From: JBARRO01 sp049644265
Lineage (GTDB): Bacteria > Bacteroidota > Ignavibacteria > UBA10030
Direction of reading: 5' to 3'
Assembly (NCBI GenBank): GCA_049644265.1
Contig: JBARRO010000088.1
Location: 1 to 50,213 of the forward strand
DNA length: 50,213 nucleotides
The position numbers and the translations under genes are program-made. Shown here one piece after another: positions 1-6,825 of the stretch. A model generated the notes under the pieces. That model made no database searches. It saw only the letters and a program-made list of their open reading frames with translations, and was not told the DNA's origin. How positions within the stretch are numbered: the first letter of the stretch is position 1; each line of letters opens with the position of its first letter.

Positions 1-1
1 C

Positions 2-160
2 TCAAAGTCGTACATCAACTATTTTGTCTTGGCCGAATGGAACCTGAAACGAGAACAACTGACTATTTTGTTCGAAGACGACCAACAACCCAAACAACTG
101 AAAACGCTTTCGTTTCCTCTGAACCCAACTGTCAAACAAAAATTAGTCTACTTTCATTAG
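2..160 (+). CDS. C-terminal end of an unknown protein (5' end outside the window)
   Basis: An open frame enters from the left edge and ends at the TAG at 158-160, giving 52 residues. The peptide is polar with alternating hydrophobic residues (for example YINYFVLAEW and KQKLVYFH), as in the edge strands of a beta-rich domain. I do not recognise the family. The codon use is more A/T-rich than in the genes that follow. It is transcribed toward the leftward cbb3 operon, so the two are convergent across the short gap at 161-314. Confidence 0.5.
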   Translation, partial: SKSYINYFVLAEWNLKREQLTILFEDDQQPKQLKTLSFPLNPTVKQKLVYFH

Positions 161-224
161 GCACTCAACCGATAGGTAATAGGTTCTAGGACTGAAATCC
201 AGATTTATGTTTAGGACTAGGCTG

Positions 225-310
225 ATTCCATTGCTGTCGTTTCGGATAGGTTTTTCCCCAACCACCTATTTCCTTCCACCTACCACCTTTCGCCTTCCCC
301 TACCACCTTA
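225..310. repeat. Pyrimidine-rich low-complexity spacer (ccacct/taccacct units)
   Basis: Between two convergent genes lies a C/T-rich stretch with repeated cacctaccacct and ccctaccacctt units. No coding sense or clear terminator is visible. It looks like a simple or dispersed intergenic repeat. It is one of three repeat-like tracts within the first 4.2 kb; the others are at 756-790 and 3910-4245. Confidence 0.4.
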
Positions 311-314
311 CTCC

Positions 315-833
315 TCACCGATGGCACGTATAACAATCTATGCTGGCGCTATTCTCCCTGTGGCAATCCACACACCATGTCATATTATTGACCTTCAGGG
401 GCGGTCGCACCTCGGGCATCGAAGCGATGTCCCCGTGACATTTCTGGCACTGAACACCTTTGGCAATGTGCGGATAGTGGTTGAAATAGACAAAGTCCGC
501 AAGGTGATTGACTTTCGTCCATCGAATCGGCTCATGAGATTCCCACGCCTGTCGTATTTTTACAATTTCGGGCTTTGTCGCTGCAACGAGTTTGTGGCAG
601 CCCATGCATGTCTGGACCGATGGGATATAGGCGTTTGGACCCCGCCGAACACCGCTATGACAATACTGGCAGTTGATTTTGTAATCGCCGGCATGGCGGA
701 CATGGCTGAATGCGACCGGCTGGCGCGGACCGGATTCCGGACGCTGACACGAAACAATGAGCAATGAGCAATGGGCAATGAGCAATAATGCAATAACAGA
801 AAATGATTTTCTATGAACAGAGCGACTCATCAT
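315..833 (-). CDS. Pentaheme c-type cytochrome lipoprotein of the cbb3 oxidase operon
   Basis: From the ATG at 833 the protein has 172 residues with five CxxCH heme sites (Cys55, 76, 129, 154 and 167). A hydrophobic N-terminus (about 11-28) ends in the lipobox IVSC, with the lipidated Cys at 29, so it should be a membrane-anchored periplasmic multiheme cytochrome. The start overlaps the stop of the upstream ccoP-like gene as ATGA, arguing for co-translation and against the longer frame that begins at 947. Extra histidines (FSHVRH, FNHYPH) could be distal heme ligands, as in cytochrome c3/c7-type proteins. A role as electron donor or wire to the oxidase is inferred from position. The signal-peptide region is encoded by a short DNA repeat. 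Confidence 0.85.
   Translation of the reverse strand: MMSRSVHRKSFSVIALLLIAHCSLLIVSCQRPESGPRQPVAFSHVRHAGDYKINCQYCHSGVRRGPNAYIPSVQTCMGCHKLVAATKPEIVKIRQAWESHEPIRWTKVNHLADFVYFNHYPHIAKGVQCQKCHGDIASMPEVRPPLKVNNMTWCVDCHRENSASIDCYTCHR
756..790. repeat. Short tandem repeat, caatgag/caatggg units
   Basis: Roughly 8 bp units (caatgagcaatgagcaatgggcaatgagcaat) run in tandem inside the 5' part of the pentaheme cytochrome gene. On the minus strand they encode the hydrophobic core of the lipoprotein signal peptide. Confidence 0.7.
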
Positions 834-1483
834 TTTGTTTGCCGAAGCAATGCGAGTTCGGAGGCGCTCCATGGATTGCGAACGCCGAGCTTTGTCCTGA
901 TTGACGCGACGATTTCCGGCGTGACCGGCTGGGCTGAATTTCCCCATGCACCGCGGACATATGTAATAACGGCTGCAATTTCATCGTCCGAGAGCTTGTC
1001 GTGGAACGCAGGCATTTTGTTGTTGAATGCATTTCCTTTAACCGCTATCTGTCCTTCCAAACCATAAAGGACGATGCGTGCCGGCGTTTCAGCGTCCCTC
1101 AATAACCATTCAGATCCGGCAAGTGGAGGGTACTGGCCTGCAACGCCGAGCCCTGTTGACTGGTGACAGGTCTGACACACGCCAATAAACACCTGGTCGC
1201 CTTTAACAATCTTCTTTGGAGGGGGAGCGCCTGCAATGGAGGGGGATTCAACTTCGTGCGCAACGGTCGACCACGTCCCGCCATAGCGCCCCAGATAAAA
1301 ACCCATCACAAAGAGCAACAGCACACTCACCGCCCAAACCCACGCGGGCGGTTTTTCGAATCCCTCTTCCGGTTCCACTTGCTCACGCCCAACGATCCTC
1401 TGATGAATCTCATCGACGTGGACTTCGTCGGAATCCCGAAATTCGTTTTCGCTCGTTGATGGTCCTTTGGGTTTCAAGGCCAT
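830..1483 (-). CDS. ccoP: cbb3-type cytochrome c oxidase CcoP-like subunit, monoheme
   Basis: This 217-residue protein has a charged cytosolic N-terminus, one membrane helix (about 48-66, after the motif PPAWVW typical of CcoP) and one periplasmic cytochrome c domain. Its single heme site is C103-Q-T-C-H107, and a likely axial Met lies in NNKMPAF near residue 154. Canonical CcoP carries two heme c groups. This version has one, which may be compensated by the pentaheme lipoprotein encoded immediately downstream. It starts 3 nt after the ccoO stop and ends in an ATGA overlap with the next gene, so translation is probably coupled. Role: passes electrons from the c-type pool to subunits O and N. 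Confidence 0.88.
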   Translation of the reverse strand: MALKPKGPSTSENEFRDSDEVHVDEIHQRIVGREQVEPEEGFEKPPAWVWAVSVLLLFVMGFYLGRYGGTWSTVAHEVESPSIAGAPPPKKIVKGDQVFIGVCQTCHQSTGLGVAGQYPPLAGSEWLLRDAETPARIVLYGLEGQIAVKGNAFNNKMPAFHDKLSDDEIAAVITYVRGAWGNSAQPVTPEIVASIRTKLGVRNPWSASELALLRQTK

Positions 1484-1486
1484 GGT

Positions 1487-2095
1487 TTAGTTCTTTTTGG
1501 TTGTGTCCGGAATTCCTTGTGCGACAGGATACGAATGGTCCATGCCAAGCAGGTACGCTGTCAAGGCAAGCGCTTCACGCCCTGCTACCACGATTTTCCC
1601 TGTTGGAGCGATCGAGTCGGGAAGCGCGACTACTTTATCCCCGGGTCCCGCGCTGAGTTTTTCTTCGAAGAGCCAGGGAAACGGCGGCATGATGGATCCC
1701 GGCGAAACAAGTCTCGGGTTATAGAGATGCGCCAGGTGCCAATTCTCGCTCGGTTGACGCGCTCCGATATTCATGAGGTCGGGGCCGGTTCGCATGGTGC
1801 CAAGCAAGTGGGGCTTGTCGTACACGTAGTCTGCGGGAACCGACGGCCTTCCCCAGAATCGCGCCTGGTCTGCGCCAAAACCTTCCGGGCGCACCTGTTG
1901 ACTGTGACAATAGAGACATCCTTCACGAATGTAGATGCTGCGGCCATACAATTGCTCTGCGGTGTAACGCTGAAGTCCCTCGGGGGGCCGAACTTCAGAG
2001 ATCATCGCATCGGGCATGCCAACGAGTGCCGCCCAGCCGAGCACGAGCGTTGCCAGGACGCCAAAGAAAAACACGAATGTGCGAATGAACATCAT
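1487..2095 (-). CDS. ccoO: cbb3-type cytochrome c oxidase subunit II (monoheme)
   Basis: The 202-residue protein has an N-terminal membrane anchor (about 3-26) and the CcoO signature GCLYCHSQQVRP with heme c bound at C60/C63/H64. RTGPDLMNIG and the later PGSIMPPFPWLF match the conserved CcoO core, including the axial Met. The length is close to the family norm. A second ATG directly after the first is an equally possible start. It sits 3 nt downstream of ccoN and 3 nt upstream of the ccoP-like gene. It accepts electrons from CcoP or soluble cytochromes and passes them to the CcoN hemes. Confidence 0.94.
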   Translation of the reverse strand: MMFIRTFVFFFGVLATLVLGWAALVGMPDAMISEVRPPEGLQRYTAEQLYGRSIYIREGCLYCHSQQVRPEGFGADQARFWGRPSVPADYVYDKPHLLGTMRTGPDLMNIGARQPSENWHLAHLYNPRLVSPGSIMPPFPWLFEEKLSAGPGDKVVALPDSIAPTGKIVVAGREALALTAYLLGMDHSYPVAQGIPDTTKKN

Positions 2096-2098
2096 ACT

Positions 2099-3601
2099 CT
2101 AACCCGAGACTGCTGACTGTTCTTCGATTCTTGCGGCTTCAATGGGGGCCGGTTCCCTGAAGAGCGCAGGAGCAAACCTCCGCGGTCCCGCCCTCTTGAT
2201 AACCGAGAAGAACTGATATGCAAATATCACGTGGCCGATCATCATGAGTGTGCCCCCAACCGACCGGGCCCAGAGGTACGGCTTTGTCGCATTCACCACA
2301 TCGATAAACGGAATGGTCGCGTTGTTCATTTCCACTCCCTGGATCCATCCTCCCATGCTGAGCGCCACAACATAGAGTGCGATCCCGCTTGCCGTCGACC
2401 AAAAATGGAGTTTGATCAAACCGGGATACGGCCATTCCCATTTGGCCAGTCGCGGCATAATATAGTACATCGCGCCGAAGAGAATCATCGAAAGAAACCC
2501 GTAGACGCCCAAATGAGCATGCCCGATGGTATAATGCGTGAAATGCGCAACTTCGCTGAACGAGCGGATGGATTCAATCGACCCCTGTAAGCTCACGGCG
2601 GTGTAGCTCATCGACCCGAACACGACAAACCGGAGCGTCGGGCTATAACGCAGCATCCGAAAGTGGTTGACGGTTGTCAGATGGTGATTGACGGCGACCG
2701 CCATGACGGGTACGACCATCATCACGCTTGCAACGATGGAGACGGTGACAAGCCATGTCGGCAACGGGCCACCGACGAGGTGGTGGATGCCGTTCCAGTT
2801 ATAAAACAACGCGAATGCCCAGAAACCCAGCAATCCAAGATAGTAACTGTAGATCGGGCGGCCGATGACTTTGGGGATGAAATAGTACGCGCCCGCAAGA
2901 CCGATGGGAGTGAACCACACCGCGAGTGCATTATGACCGAACCACCAGTTCATCGCCGCTTCGACGACACCCTGGTAGATTCCAAGGTTTGCCACAACAT
3001 AGAGAATGGGGAACCACAGCATCGAAGCGAGGATGTACCACAAGCTCACGTAGAGATGTTCGACCTGTCTCTTACGGAAGGTTTGCACGATGGACGCAGC
3101 GAAGAGGAGGAAGGCGATTGCCAGAAGTGCACCGGCGAACGTCGGAAACTCGAGCCATTCGAGCCCTTGGCTGTAACCGGTCAAGATTGCGATGGTGCCG
3201 GCCAGGACTCCGATATTCCAGAGAATTGCAGCGATGTAATGCAGCCACGCCCACTGCAGTGGGGCACGGCAAAGTCGCGCCGTCATCCAGACAATCATTC
3301 CGGAGCCGGCAAGCGAAGCCCATCCGTACATGATGGTGTTTAAATGTGCCGGCCGGATTCTCCCAAACGTGAGAGCCGGAACATTGCCGAGCCAGTCCGG
3401 GAGCGTAAATTTCAGCGAGGTGACAATCCCAAAGCCGGTCCCGACCAGAAGCCAGAACACGGCAGTCGCAAAATAGAAGACGGTGGGAGTCCGGACAGAA
3501 TCATCGAAGCTGATTCGGAGCTGCTCGTCAGACTTCGACGGTTCGACGGTGAATTCCGTATGCAGGGGCAGTGGTTGCTTCTTAGCTTTTGCCTTTGCCA
3601 T
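2099..3601 (-). CDS. ccoN: cbb3-type cytochrome c oxidase catalytic subunit I
   Basis: A 500-residue, roughly 12-helix heme-copper oxidase subunit. The conserved metal ligands are visible: His in RPAHLNTIMYGW (low-spin heme b), WWFGHNALAVWF and GIHHLVGGP (CuB ligands), and TIGHAHLGVYGF (heme ligands). IPKVIGRPIYSYY holds the tyrosine region typical of C-type oxidases. The start is placed at the ATG at 3601, preceded by TGGAG, giving an N-terminus MAKAKAKK. An upstream ATG at 3655 would add 18 unconserved residues lying inside ccoS. It overlaps the ccoS end by 20 bp. The enzyme reduces O2 to water at high affinity at the inner membrane, suggesting microaerobic respiration. Confidence 0.95.
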   Translation of the reverse strand: MAKAKAKKQPLPLHTEFTVEPSKSDEQLRISFDDSVRTPTVFYFATAVFWLLVGTGFGIVTSLKFTLPDWLGNVPALTFGRIRPAHLNTIMYGWASLAGSGMIVWMTARLCRAPLQWAWLHYIAAILWNIGVLAGTIAILTGYSQGLEWLEFPTFAGALLAIAFLLFAASIVQTFRKRQVEHLYVSLWYILASMLWFPILYVVANLGIYQGVVEAAMNWWFGHNALAVWFTPIGLAGAYYFIPKVIGRPIYSYYLGLLGFWAFALFYNWNGIHHLVGGPLPTWLVTVSIVASVMMVVPVMAVAVNHHLTTVNHFRMLRYSPTLRFVVFGSMSYTAVSLQGSIESIRSFSEVAHFTHYTIGHAHLGVYGFLSMILFGAMYYIMPRLAKWEWPYPGLIKLHFWSTASGIALYVVALSMGGWIQGVEMNNATIPFIDVVNATKPYLWARSVGGTLMMIGHVIFAYQFFSVIKRAGPRRFAPALFREPAPIEAARIEEQSAVSG

Positions 3602-3794
3602 CGGACTCCACAAAAATCTGGTCTTGGGGTTTGCCGACAGGTTCGTCCTCGTCAAAAATCACGGTGGCGCCCTGGTTCAGATGCTGGATGGAGAACTGCC
3701 TGGTGCGGATTGCCCAGAGGAAGGCTGCAAGGCCAAGCGCGCCCGCAAACAACGCAATCGCAATAACGACAACGGCGGCGAAAGGAAGAGTCAT
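3582..3794 (-). CDS. ccoS: cbb3 oxidase assembly protein CcoS/FixS
   Basis: A 70-residue single-span membrane protein: a helix at about 4-28, then the FLWAIRTRQF region typical of CcoS and a short acidic cytosolic tail (FDEDEP). The family is needed to insert heme and copper into CcoN. It is the first gene of the leftward cbb3 operon and overlaps ccoN by 20 bp. No CcoG, CcoH or CcoI is present in the window, so the rest of the maturation set must be elsewhere. Confidence 0.88.
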   Translation of the reverse strand: MTLPFAAVVVIAIALFAGALGLAAFLWAIRTRQFSIQHLNQGATVIFDEDEPVGKPQDQIFVESDGKGKS

Positions 3795-3848
3795 GTCCGA
3801 GAAATGAGCGGAGGGGAGCGTTTGGCTGAATTACTAAATCGTAAAACG

Positions 3849-3877
3849 AAGATACTAAGCGATTGCAATTTCCGCAA
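3849..3877 (-). promoter_or_regulatory. Putative promoter of the ccoS-ccoN-ccoO-ccoP operon
   Basis: Read leftward, TTGCGG (3877-3872) is followed after 17 nt by TATCTT (3854-3849), about 55 nt before the ccoS start. The -35 box is part of a TTGC-N7-GCAA inverted repeat, a possible regulator site. No FNR box (TTGAT-N4-ATCAA) was seen. Confidence 0.45.
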
Positions 3878-4026
3878 CTACGAATCTAAAGAGGTGTATT
3901 CCCATTTTTAGGAAACCACTAAGGTCACGAAGGACACGAAGGTGTTACTTAGGTCTCATGTAATTATCATTTCTCTTTTTGTTCATTCCTTCGTGCACTT
4001 AGTGCCCTTCGTGGTTAACTACATTC

Positions 4027-4107
4027 GTGGACTACTGGTTCTCCTTCCTCGCAGATCTGTTTGGTAGTATGAGCTGCGTCAGCATGTGCATGGCAATCGT
4101 AATGTGA
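4027..4107 (+). pseudogene. Decayed duplicate of the safE-like gene start
   Basis: GTG at 4027 opens a 26-codon frame matching the N-terminus of the intact gene at 4245 residue for residue except at a few sites: VDYWFSFLADLFGSMSCV against VDYWFSFLAGLFGSMHCV. It ends in TGA at 4105-4107. The conserved family motif HCVGMCG has become SCVSMCM, so even as a micropeptide the key residues are lost. It is best read as a remnant of a local duplication. Confidence 0.7.
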
Positions 4108-4145
4108 TTTTCATTTCCCTTTTTCGTTTATTCCTTCGTGCACTT

Positions 4146-4214
4146 CGTGCCTGCGCGCTGAAGTGTGTACGCAAATCCGAACTTTCTGGGACTCGCTCCG
4201 TCACGCAGGCGTGC
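4146..4214. mobile_element. Small 59 bp insertion (MITE/REP-like candidate) with 5 bp target duplication
   Basis: Relative to the older duplicate (empty site cacttAGTGCcctt), segment B carries 59 extra bp (4151-4209) flanked by CGTGC on both sides (4146-4150 and 4210-4214). The insert ends are short inverted repeats, CTGCG and CGCAG. Removing the insert and one CGTGC restores an almost exact match with segment A. It carries no gene. The transposase source is unknown. Confidence 0.5.
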
Positions 4215-4244
4215 CCTTCGTGGTTAACTCATTCGCGGATTTCT

Positions 4245-4958
4245 GTGGACTATTGGTTCTCCTTCCTCGCAGGTCTGTTTGGAAGTATGCATTGCGTCGG
4301 CATGTGCGGGGCAATCGTGATGGGCTATTCGACGCAAAGCGATCTCATCGGAACTCGCCTCGGCACGGGGCTGGCAGCACATGCCGCGTACAACGGCGGG
4401 CGCGTTCTCTCGTACACTCTCCTCGGAGGCATTTTCGGCCTGTTGGGAAGCGGCATCACGATTCTTCGTGGGATCGGAGAATGGTTTTCGATGCTGATGG
4501 GAGTGCTGATGGTCATCTGGGGAATTTCCCTTCTGAAGATCATTCCCGCTTTCAGCTCGCAAGCAGAATTGCGGCTCGGCGAGGAGCCGCGGAATTTTTT
4601 CTTCGGACTTTACAGGAGACTCTTCGGAGGGCTTGTTGGCAGGCCTGGACTGGAATCGAAATTCTACGTCGGATTTCTCACTCCTCTGCTTCCCTGCGGG
4701 TTGCTCTATTCAATGTTCATCAAGGCGGCGGGGTCGGCGAGCATGATTCACGGCGCGGTCATCATGTTCTTGTTTGGAATCGGTATCGTGCCGGCGCTGA
4801 CGATTACCGGACTCGCGGGTTCGTACTTCGGTCACCGTTTGCGCGTGTGGGGGGACAAACTCGCAGCGGGGATGATTCTTCTGATGGGTGCCGTCATGAT
4901 CGCACGAGCGCTCGGGATTCCGTTCCCGTTCACGGGCGGGCACGAGCATATGCATTGA
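4245..4958 (+). CDS. TauE/SafE-family membrane protein (cbb3-cluster type)
   Basis: From the GTG at 4245 the protein has 237 residues and about six membrane helices. It opens with FLAGLFGSMHCVGMCGAIVMGY, the conserved SafE/UreH-type motif with His and two Cys that could bind copper. The end is histidine-rich (GGHEHMH). A second conserved block, FLTPLLPCGLLYS, lies mid-protein. An in-frame ATG at 4086 would add 53 residues translated from repeat DNA, so I reject it. In Bacteroidota, genes of this type commonly close cbb3 operons and are linked to oxidase assembly or metal handling. Sulfite export is the annotation of more distant relatives. Here the gene is divergent from ccoS. Confidence 0.82.
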   Translation: MDYWFSFLAGLFGSMHCVGMCGAIVMGYSTQSDLIGTRLGTGLAAHAAYNGGRVLSYTLLGGIFGLLGSGITILRGIGEWFSMLMGVLMVIWGISLLKIIPAFSSQAELRLGEEPRNFFFGLYRRLFGGLVGRPGLESKFYVGFLTPLLPCGLLYSMFIKAAGSASMIHGAVIMFLFGIGIVPALTITGLAGSYFGHRLRVWGDKLAAGMILLMGAVMIARALGIPFPFTGGHEHMH

Positions 4959-4960
4959 TG

Positions 4961-5003
4961 AAGGTTACCTTCTACGGAGGTCAACGCGGTAGAAGGTAAC
5001 CTT
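4961..5003. terminator. Perfect 15 bp inverted repeat between convergent genes
   Basis: AAGGTTACCTTCTAC (4961-4975) and its exact complement GTAGAAGGTAACCTT (4989-5003) enclose a 13 nt loop, 2 bp after the safE-like stop and 13 bp before the end of the leftward amylase gene. It can act as a bidirectional transcription stop or mRNA end. It lacks a strong T-tract on either strand, so a dispersed palindromic element is an alternative. Confidence 0.6.
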
Positions 5004-5016
5004 CGGACTTAAGATT

Positions 5017-6786
5017 CTACTTCTCCAACAAAACCAACCCCGACTTCGCATCCAGACTCACATCGAGGATTCCGTTCTTCGAATCAACCTTCTTCCACGT
5101 CAGCTGGTCTTTGAACGAGCCGCTGATTTTGATCCTGGAGTGTTGAGGTTTGTCGCTGTTGTTTATCACCACCAGAACCGTGTTTCCCTCCAGATCCCTG
5201 ACAAAACCGTAAACGTTCTTCTCGTCGTCCGCCAGGACTTTTCTGAAACTCCCGCGTCTCAGCGCTTCATTTTCCTGCCGAATAATGGTCAGTCGCTTGT
5301 AGAACGTAAACAGATCTTTCTCGAACCGCACTTCGTCGGCCGGACGCACTTTTCCAGGAATGGGGTGCGCAACTTCGGGATCGTAGACCAGGTCGTCCCA
5401 GACCATTGGCTTGCGGTCGTCGGGATCGTCTGCTCCCCACATGCCCGCTTCATCGCCGTAGTACACCATCGGTGCACCAAGATAGGTCATTTGGAACAAA
5501 ATCATAAGCTTTTGGATGCGCCGAACTTCGGCCAACGGTTTCTCGATCTGATAGTCGGGATTGTGTCGAAGTCCGTTGTTGTCATCATACTTGCGGTTCG
5601 GATTCATGATCATCGATGGAAGACGATCCGTGTCGTGCGTATCGAGCAGGTTCTGCAACACATAGTTGGTCTCAGAAGCGTAGCTCTTCCTGATCGTTGT
5701 AAGTTCCTGGTCGAACTCGGAAGGACTGTATCTCGTCGCATCCGTATTGATGAAATACCGGACGCAGGCCCTCGCAAACGGATAGTTCATCACAGCGTCG
5801 AACTCGTCCCCCGAAAGCCACTTGGCCGCATCATCCCAAATCTCGCCAACGATGTAGGCCTTGGGGTTCAGTTTCTTCACATGAAGCCGCCACTCTCTCC
5901 AAAACACATCCGAAACATCATTCGCCACATCAAGTCGCCACCCGTCGATTCCGTCTGAGGGGTTTCCGTCCCCATTGGGATCCATCCACCGTTTTGTAAT
6001 ATTGAAAAAATACTGCCGGACCGGCTGCATGAATCCGTTTGCATCTTCTTTGAATTCGGGCAGGGACTTTTCATCCCACCAACCCTTGTATTGAAATTCG
6101 TTTTGCGATGTCGTCGAATCATCCCACCGCCGGACATCGTACCAGTCCGCATACCGTGACCTCTGCTGGTTCTTCCTTACATCCTGAAACGCCCAAAAGC
6201 GTGTCCCGCTGTGATTGAAGACGCCGTCGATGATCACGTGGATTCCGTGTCTGTGCGCCTCATGAACTAGGCGAAGGAAGAGCGAGTCCGCCGAAGTCCA
6301 ATGCCAGGTTGCCGGGTCGTCGGTCTCCTGCTTCATGAGCTCGGCATCACCCGCGGGGTTGGGTCCGAAATGACGATCGATATGATGGTAGGATGACGCG
6401 TCGTACTTGTGAAGCGAGTAGGCGTCAAACACGGGATTGAAGTAGATCGTGTTGATGCCGAGCTCGTTCAGATAGCCGAGCTTGTCGATAACGCCCTGAA
6501 GATCGCCGCCGTACCGGCGGTCGAAGACGTTTTCGTAAAACTTTCCACTGTGGGCAACCTCCCACGGCTGCAGCTTGTACCAGTCGCTGGTCCATGGAGA
6601 GATGTTCCAGGTCCGAGAAGAATCAAACTCCATATCGGCTGCAGTCGGATCATTCCGTGGATCTCCATTGCGAAACCGTTCCGGAAAAATCTGGTACCAG
6701 ATGGCATCCTTTGCCCACTCCGGCACATTGACCTGCGCGGATACAACCGAGGCAACAGAAAGACAGAGAACTACGAGAGATTTCAC
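5017..6786 (-). CDS. Secreted GH13 alpha-amylase / cyclomaltodextrinase-like enzyme
   Basis: 589 residues from a GTG at 6786 that is preceded by AAGGTG; the signal peptide VKSLVVLCLSVASVVSA is followed by mature QVNVPEWAKDAIWYQIFPERF. The four GH13 regions are present: VIIDGVFNHSG (I), DGWRLDVAND (II, nucleophile Asp), IVGEIWDDA (III, acid Glu) and LLDTHDTDR (IV, Asp). The WYQIFPERFRNGD start and DTHDTDR block resemble neopullulanase/cyclomaltodextrinase types that act on maltodextrins. A C-terminal beta domain (about 510-589) closes the protein. Expected location is periplasm or outside the cell. No other glycogen or maltose genes are adjacent. A TTG at 6810 is a less likely start. Confidence 0.9.
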   Translation of the reverse strand: MKSLVVLCLSVASVVSAQVNVPEWAKDAIWYQIFPERFRNGDPRNDPTAADMEFDSSRTWNISPWTSDWYKLQPWEVAHSGKFYENVFDRRYGGDLQGVIDKLGYLNELGINTIYFNPVFDAYSLHKYDASSYHHIDRHFGPNPAGDAELMKQETDDPATWHWTSADSLFLRLVHEAHRHGIHVIIDGVFNHSGTRFWAFQDVRKNQQRSRYADWYDVRRWDDSTTSQNEFQYKGWWDEKSLPEFKEDANGFMQPVRQYFFNITKRWMDPNGDGNPSDGIDGWRLDVANDVSDVFWREWRLHVKKLNPKAYIVGEIWDDAAKWLSGDEFDAVMNYPFARACVRYFINTDATRYSPSEFDQELTTIRKSYASETNYVLQNLLDTHDTDRLPSMIMNPNRKYDDNNGLRHNPDYQIEKPLAEVRRIQKLMILFQMTYLGAPMVYYGDEAGMWGADDPDDRKPMVWDDLVYDPEVAHPIPGKVRPADEVRFEKDLFTFYKRLTIIRQENEALRRGSFRKVLADDEKNVYGFVRDLEGNTVLVVINNSDKPQHSRIKISGSFKDQLTWKKVDSKNGILDVSLDAKSGLVLLEK

Positions 6787-6825
6787 CGTTTCACCTTGAG
6801 CTGATTGCAATACTGAGATGGCAGG

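Larger units (their letters stand above)
3910..4245. repeat. Repeat-rich intergenic stretch: imperfect direct duplication spanning a safE 5' end
   Basis: The 450 bp between ccoS and the safE-like gene hold no intact gene. Segment A (about 3967-4107) and segment B (about 4111-4325) are imperfect direct repeats. Each has tcattt, a ttccttcgtgcactt tract, gtgcccttcgtggttaact and then the start of a safE-like frame. The offset is 144 bp at the left ends and 218 bp at the coding ends. The difference is a 64 bp insertion at 4151-4214 plus about 10 bp of extra sequence in B. Also present at 3915-3945 is an aggtcacgaaggacacgaagg tract, a motif common in intergenic DNA of such genomes. Confidence 0.75.

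Noticed and set aside
207..767. 186-residue open frame on the plus strand
   Set aside because: It is antisense to the pentaheme cytochrome gene, has no family features, and the opposite strand shows five clear heme motifs.
4086..4244. 53-residue N-terminal extension of the safE-like protein
   Set aside because: It translates intergenic repeat and inserted DNA; the family starts at the VDYWFSFLAG block, where a GTG is available.
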